A DNA stretch of 64,000 nucleotides, taken from contig JAPXFQ010002814.1 of the NCBI GenBank assembly GCA_028564705.1, positions 62,001-126,000 of the forward strand, given 5' to 3'. The notes under the pieces were generated by a model. The model saw nothing but the letters and a program-made list of their open reading frames with translations, was not told the origin of the DNA and ran no database searches. Positions 60,345 to 64,000 of the stretch are shown here, piece after piece. Position numbers and translations under genes: made by a program. Origin of the DNA: Apricaphanius iberus (lineage: Eukaryota; Chordata; Actinopteri; Cyprinodontiformes; Aphaniidae). The stretch's first letter is position 1. Each line of letters begins with the position of its first letter.

Positions 60345-61715
60345 CACAGTGGGGGGAAAATATTTAGTCAGCCCACAAATTGTGATTGTTCTCCAACTTA
60401 AAAAACGAGAGAAGCCTACAATTTTTATCATTGGTATACCTCAACGATGAGGGACAAAATGAGAAACAAAATCCAGAAAATCACATGATCTGATTTTTAA
60501 TGAATTTGCAAATTATGATGGAAAATACGTATTTGGTCACCTACAAACAAGCAAGATTTCTGGCTCTCAGAATCTCCTTTTTCCTCCTCTCATTACCTGT
60601 ATTAATGGCACCTCTTTGAATTCGTTATTAGTAGGGATTTACACATTCGAATCAGAATTCTCAAATCTTTTTACAGTCAATCATTGGTCGAATGATCTAT
60701 CTGTGTGTGAATGGGTTGGGATGGGTATGACACTAGGAAGTCAGCAGGAGGGTAACATTATTTTTTTTTACACACAGTACATAGGCATCATTTTAACCCG
60801 GGTTGCTGGGGCATGTCCCCAGCAATATTTTTGCTTGATGGGTTCGTCCCTGCCAAACTTGATGCAGTAATTCTTCAGCTAGTTGTGAAGAAACTATATA
60901 TTGTCCACAGTCCCTGGTTTTAACTTGATTCTGTCCCTTAAACGCAAATCCAGTGCTTTTTCTCGCAGCGCTGAATGAATGCACAACATATATAATGTTC
61001 TCCCATTAGCAAAACGTCATTCTATTGTGCTCTTCCACCAAAACAATATATCAGCATGATTCTTTATATCAACATGATCCTCTTTGGGAGTCCCAAACAA
61101 AACATTAAAACAATTATATTTTCTCATTCCCAAGTCCTAACCCACCTACATTAATAAAATTTCCTTGTTACCCGCGGAATTTAATTTATGTATTTGTCCA
61201 CCTGAAATAGAGGATTAGCCACAGGTACCCATTCTATTGAAGAACTCTGAACTGTAAATTAATGTTGAAATTTCTCCGCACAGAATGGACAACAATGGCA
61301 AAGGTTGCAAAGGGAACATTAAGTAATCTCTGCAGCCAAGATACTCCTCGTCTGTGATGGATAAAAGAAATTTAAATCTGTCACAGGGGTGGTTGGAATT
61401 ATTCACACACAGACATTAAGAATATTTATTGAATGCTTGGTTTTTTTTTCAGTATTATCATAGTTACAGGCTGTATATAACTTCATAAAACTTTGTACGT
61501 GCAATTAGACATTGAGCACCCCCATATTGCCAGAATGGTATGATGTTCATTTCACCTGTGAAAATTCGACCTTAAGATTGGTGGTTGAATCAGGCTTTGC
61601 ACATCGATGCATCGACTATCTGACTATTCTTGGTCACCCCTAGTTATCAGTATAAAAGTCACCTGTCCACAACCTCAAACAGTCATACTCCATACTCCAC
61701 TATGGGGTCTCTCAC
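60345..61715 (+). mobile_element. Tc1-like 5' end, split by a hAT-like insertion
   Basis: After TA at 60343-60344 it begins CACAGTGGGGGGAAAATATT and TAGTCAGCCCACAAATTGTG, the terminal repeat of a common fish Tc1 family, then TTTGGTCACCTACAAACAAG, GTATTAATGGCACCTCTTTG to 60631. The sequence resumes at 61643 with TTATCAGTATAAAAGTCACC and CCACAACCTCAAACAGTCA, ending ACTCCACTATGG at about 61702, where the transposase start codon would be. The gene itself and the right end are gone. Confidence 0.78.
60632..61642. mobile_element. hAT-like insertion inside the Tc1 fragment
   Basis: Target copies GTTATTAG (60624-60631) and GTTATCAG (61643-61650) are 8 bp and differ at one base. The ends read TAGGGATTTACACATTCG on the left and, as reverse complement, TAGGGGTGACCAAGAATAG on the right. 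Length is 1,011 bp. Neither strand shows a transposase. Removing it rejoins the Tc1 sequence exactly. An inner hairpin TTGCTGGGG / CCCCAGCAA lies near 60802-60824. Confidence 0.75.
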
Positions 61716-62672
61716 AGACACACACACACACATTTGCAGTTTTGGTGGTCTGAACTAGTATCAGGAACAAACAAGTTGCAAAAAATAAAAATTATTAATG
61801 ATAATTTCTATCCAACCTAAGAACCAGGAATTTTCTCCGAACAATGACAGACTGTCCAATTACCTAAAACGTTTTCAGAAATTGCAACAAGTGGCGAAGT
61901 GAATCAAACCACTCTCAACTCCGGATATCTATTAAACTGACTCAAATAATGGTTCTGCTCATCTCTCTAAGTTCCTTAACCTCAGCGAACAACTATTTAA
62001 GTGTTCTTCTTCGACAATTATTTAGAAAGAAGGTGGATAAAAGCTCCAGGTGAGGAAACAAAACTTGTTTTCCACCTTTTTCTGGTTTCCCTGAAAAGCT
62101 GTCTGAACAGCCAATAGAAAAGCTCATTTTCAGTCCAGCCACACCCGCTAATTGGCACTGAATATGCAGTTGTCTACCAGTGCGTACCTAAATGCATAAA
62201 TCAACATAAATACGGTGTTTTTATTCTCTCCTTTTACTGCTGATTGATCTTGAGAGCGACCTGACATCCAAAGCAGATGGTAAGGAAAATTCCCACAGAC
62301 AGTTTATTAACTTATAATCATATCAACCCAATACGCCAATAATAATATACTCACATGTCATTTAGACACACACACACATACACACCGCTGCAACAACAAT
62401 CTGTACTTTGGCAGGTTAGGAAGGAGATCTGATGTGGTGTGGGTTGAATTATGAATAGGTCGGTGTTCTGTGTATGCATTCATTGCGTTTAAAAAATTTA
62501 GTTAATTCTAGGAATTAATTACAGTTTATGTCAGAATGGCACAGGATATCGGTACCCATCCCTACTTATTCTCCCAGTGCTCTTTTCATATTAATTAGTA
62601 TTGAAACTGATATTCCACTATCTCATACAGTTTCTTTATGTGCAAATGTTGTAGCATTTTTTGCTGAGATTG

Positions 62673-62673
<1 letters not shown>
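61716..62673. other. Unassigned DNA with short CA runs
   Basis: Short CA runs near 61717-61731 and 62364-62380. No gene recognised. Confidence 0.45.

Positions 62674-62731
<58 letters not shown>
62674..62731. repeat. (AAT)n microsatellite
   Basis: About 18 AAT units. The poly-Ile frame across it is an artefact. Confidence 0.95.
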
Positions 62732-62732
<1 letters not shown>

Positions 62733-62870
62733 ATTTTATTTGGGGCGCCTTTAATGGGACTCAAGGACACCTTACAGCAACAAACAATAACAACAACAGA
62801 TAAAATAATAAAAATCTAGATCACTTAGGAGAATGTTAAAGGGAGTAAGCCTGTTTAAAAAGGTGGGTCT
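62732..62870. repeat. Fish repeat adjoining the AAT array
   Basis: ACATTTTATTTGGGGCGCCT, GGGACTCAAGGACACCTTAC and TTAAAAAGGTGGGTCTTACA in order resemble a common vertebrate repeat in which an AAT array precedes ACATTTTATTTGTA and GCGCCTTTCA words. The class is uncertain. Confidence 0.4.
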
Positions 62871-63869
62871 TACATTCAAAGTGGGTACTGTATCAACAAG
62901 TAGCTGGTTAACTCATTTCTATTTAATGCAAGGTGTTTATGCTGCATCACCTGCTCCATGCATCCATGCACAGATCGCGCTGGACTGTGCCTGTATTCTA
63001 GGGTGGAGGTTGGTATACCGTCATTTATGGCCCATTTTTAGGCCATTTTCCAGCTATGCGACACATTTTGCGACTGGTTTTTCTTCAAATATTGCATTTG
63101 TTGAGTCTGGCAGACTCCATAGTTGGCCACAAAACTGTTATTTATAAAAAAATGAGACTTATGTTAAGAAGCTACTTCCTGCACGAATCCAAAATATGGA
63201 TGTATGGCAAGGTGCAAAATGCTGTCATGAGCAGGATTCAAACCCACTTTCATCCGGATGGTAAACCTGCATGTAAACCAGTCTGCCGAAGTAGCAACTT
63301 GCTTCTCCTTAACAGCCAGTATTATGAAACAGAAAGGAGCCCCCGTACTCGGTCACACAGTTGAATAAACTCAGGGATTAATAAACCGAGGGTACGGATT
63401 CTTACTCCTCAAAAAAAAATTCTGCAACTGACCCCTGTTGGGCTCCATACATTTAAAATCAGGCCTATGGAAAATTCTGAAGTCATTTTGACATTTTGAA
63501 CACCCCTGATCACTTGATGCAGATGAGTAGATGTTTTCAATTTTAGGAATAAAAGGTAACCAAATCAATAAATAATTATTTTTTTTATCACAGCAGGATG
63601 AAGAGTTACTGAGGAGCATCTGTGGCTACTGCGGCTGATCACAGACGCACTACATATAGAACAGCGTAGTGCCAAGTACCAGTGCAGAAACAATGCATAT
63701 TGTGCGAGAGTTTCTCCTGCTGAATCTTACAGGACAGGAAATGGCTGGTTCATAAAGCCTCTACTTATTTTCCCGTTAATTTGAGAAATTTTTACTGGTT
63801 TAAAAACTTTGTCTGAATTGGTGCTTTTAATCCTGCATATTGTTTGGCAGCAACATGAGCTTCCAGAAC
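62871..63869. other. Unassigned DNA
   Basis: No domain or repeat recognised. Frames at 62833-63147 and 63056-63364 lack motifs. Confidence 0.4.
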
Positions 63870-64000
63870 ATCAAAATGCCTTTAAGAAGTCATCTGTTTG
63901 AGTAAAAATCCAAAATCGTATGACAATGTTTGATTTAATTGCAATTATATTTTTTGTAAACTGCCTTGAGATGACATCTGTGGTGAATTGCCCCCCCAAA
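63870..64000 (+). repeat. LINE 3' end, cut by the window edge
   Basis: A codon run MPLRSHLFE followed by a stop at about 63878-63905, then GTAAACTGCCTTGAGATGAC and ATCTGTGGTGAATTG, fits the end of an ORF2 and 3' tail of a fish non-LTR element whose tails go on to ATAAATAAAATTGAATTG. Only the last 130 bases are present. Confidence 0.5.

Noticed and set aside
62528..62803. Frame of 91 codons with a long Ile run
   Set aside because: The run is the translation of an AAT microsatellite.

Overview
This window looks like intergenic or intronic DNA from a bony fish (teleost). It is AT-rich and rich in microsatellites. Everything I can identify is a transposable element (TE) or a TE fragment: L2-type and RTE-type LINEs, another non-LTR LINE family, a DIRS-like tyrosine-recombinase retrotransposon, Tc1-like, pogo-like and hAT-like DNA transposons, TTAA-flanked and other short non-autonomous elements, and tRNA-derived SINEs. 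I found no host protein-coding gene, no rRNA, no functional tRNA gene and no CRISPR. The organism call rests on the combination of families and on remembered family sequences, not on a search.

Layout. 1-1429 unassigned; 1430-3115 broken L2 LINE; 5729-6040 SINE-like repeat; 6700-7300 possible hAT remnant; 8516-13107 DIRS-like element on the minus strand (ORF1 with an SAP-like motif and Cys/His cluster, RT-RNase H, internally deleted tyrosine recombinase, 12-bp inverted termini); 13250-14281 SINE and Tc1 debris; 15100-17195 second L2; 18960-19865 fold-back repeat; 21605-23055 non-autonomous DNA element; 24690-25396 and 33850-34230 an inverted pair of one repeat family; 25745-27320 block with AGACGTCT palindromes; 29232-29882 (minus) and 32065-32730 (plus) two copies of one LINE family; 34503-34670 SINE 3' part; 36530-38680 GC-rich block; 42485-43150 5'-truncated RTE LINE with an open 213-codon frame; 44184-44679 TTAA-flanked element; 47085-47886 pogo-like element; 51061-52537 full-length but mutated Tc1-like transposon; 52620-56277 a nested stack (L2, RTE LINE, hAT with a 60-bp minisatellite); 58933-59257 complete tRNA-derived SINE; 60345-61715 Tc1 fragment split by a 1,011-bp hAT-like insertion; 63870-64000 LINE 3' end running off the window.

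The genes do not work together as a pathway. What the window offers is a readable record of insertion history: several target-site duplications can be seen directly (8 bp around two hAT-like elements, 11 bp around the RTE LINE and around a poly(T) insertion, TA around Tc1 and pogo elements, TTAA around one short element). The most interesting items are the DIRS-like element with its SAP-like ORF1, the nested hAT insertions, the LINE whose only start codon comes from its own target-site duplication, and the long diverged inverted repeat at 19 kb.
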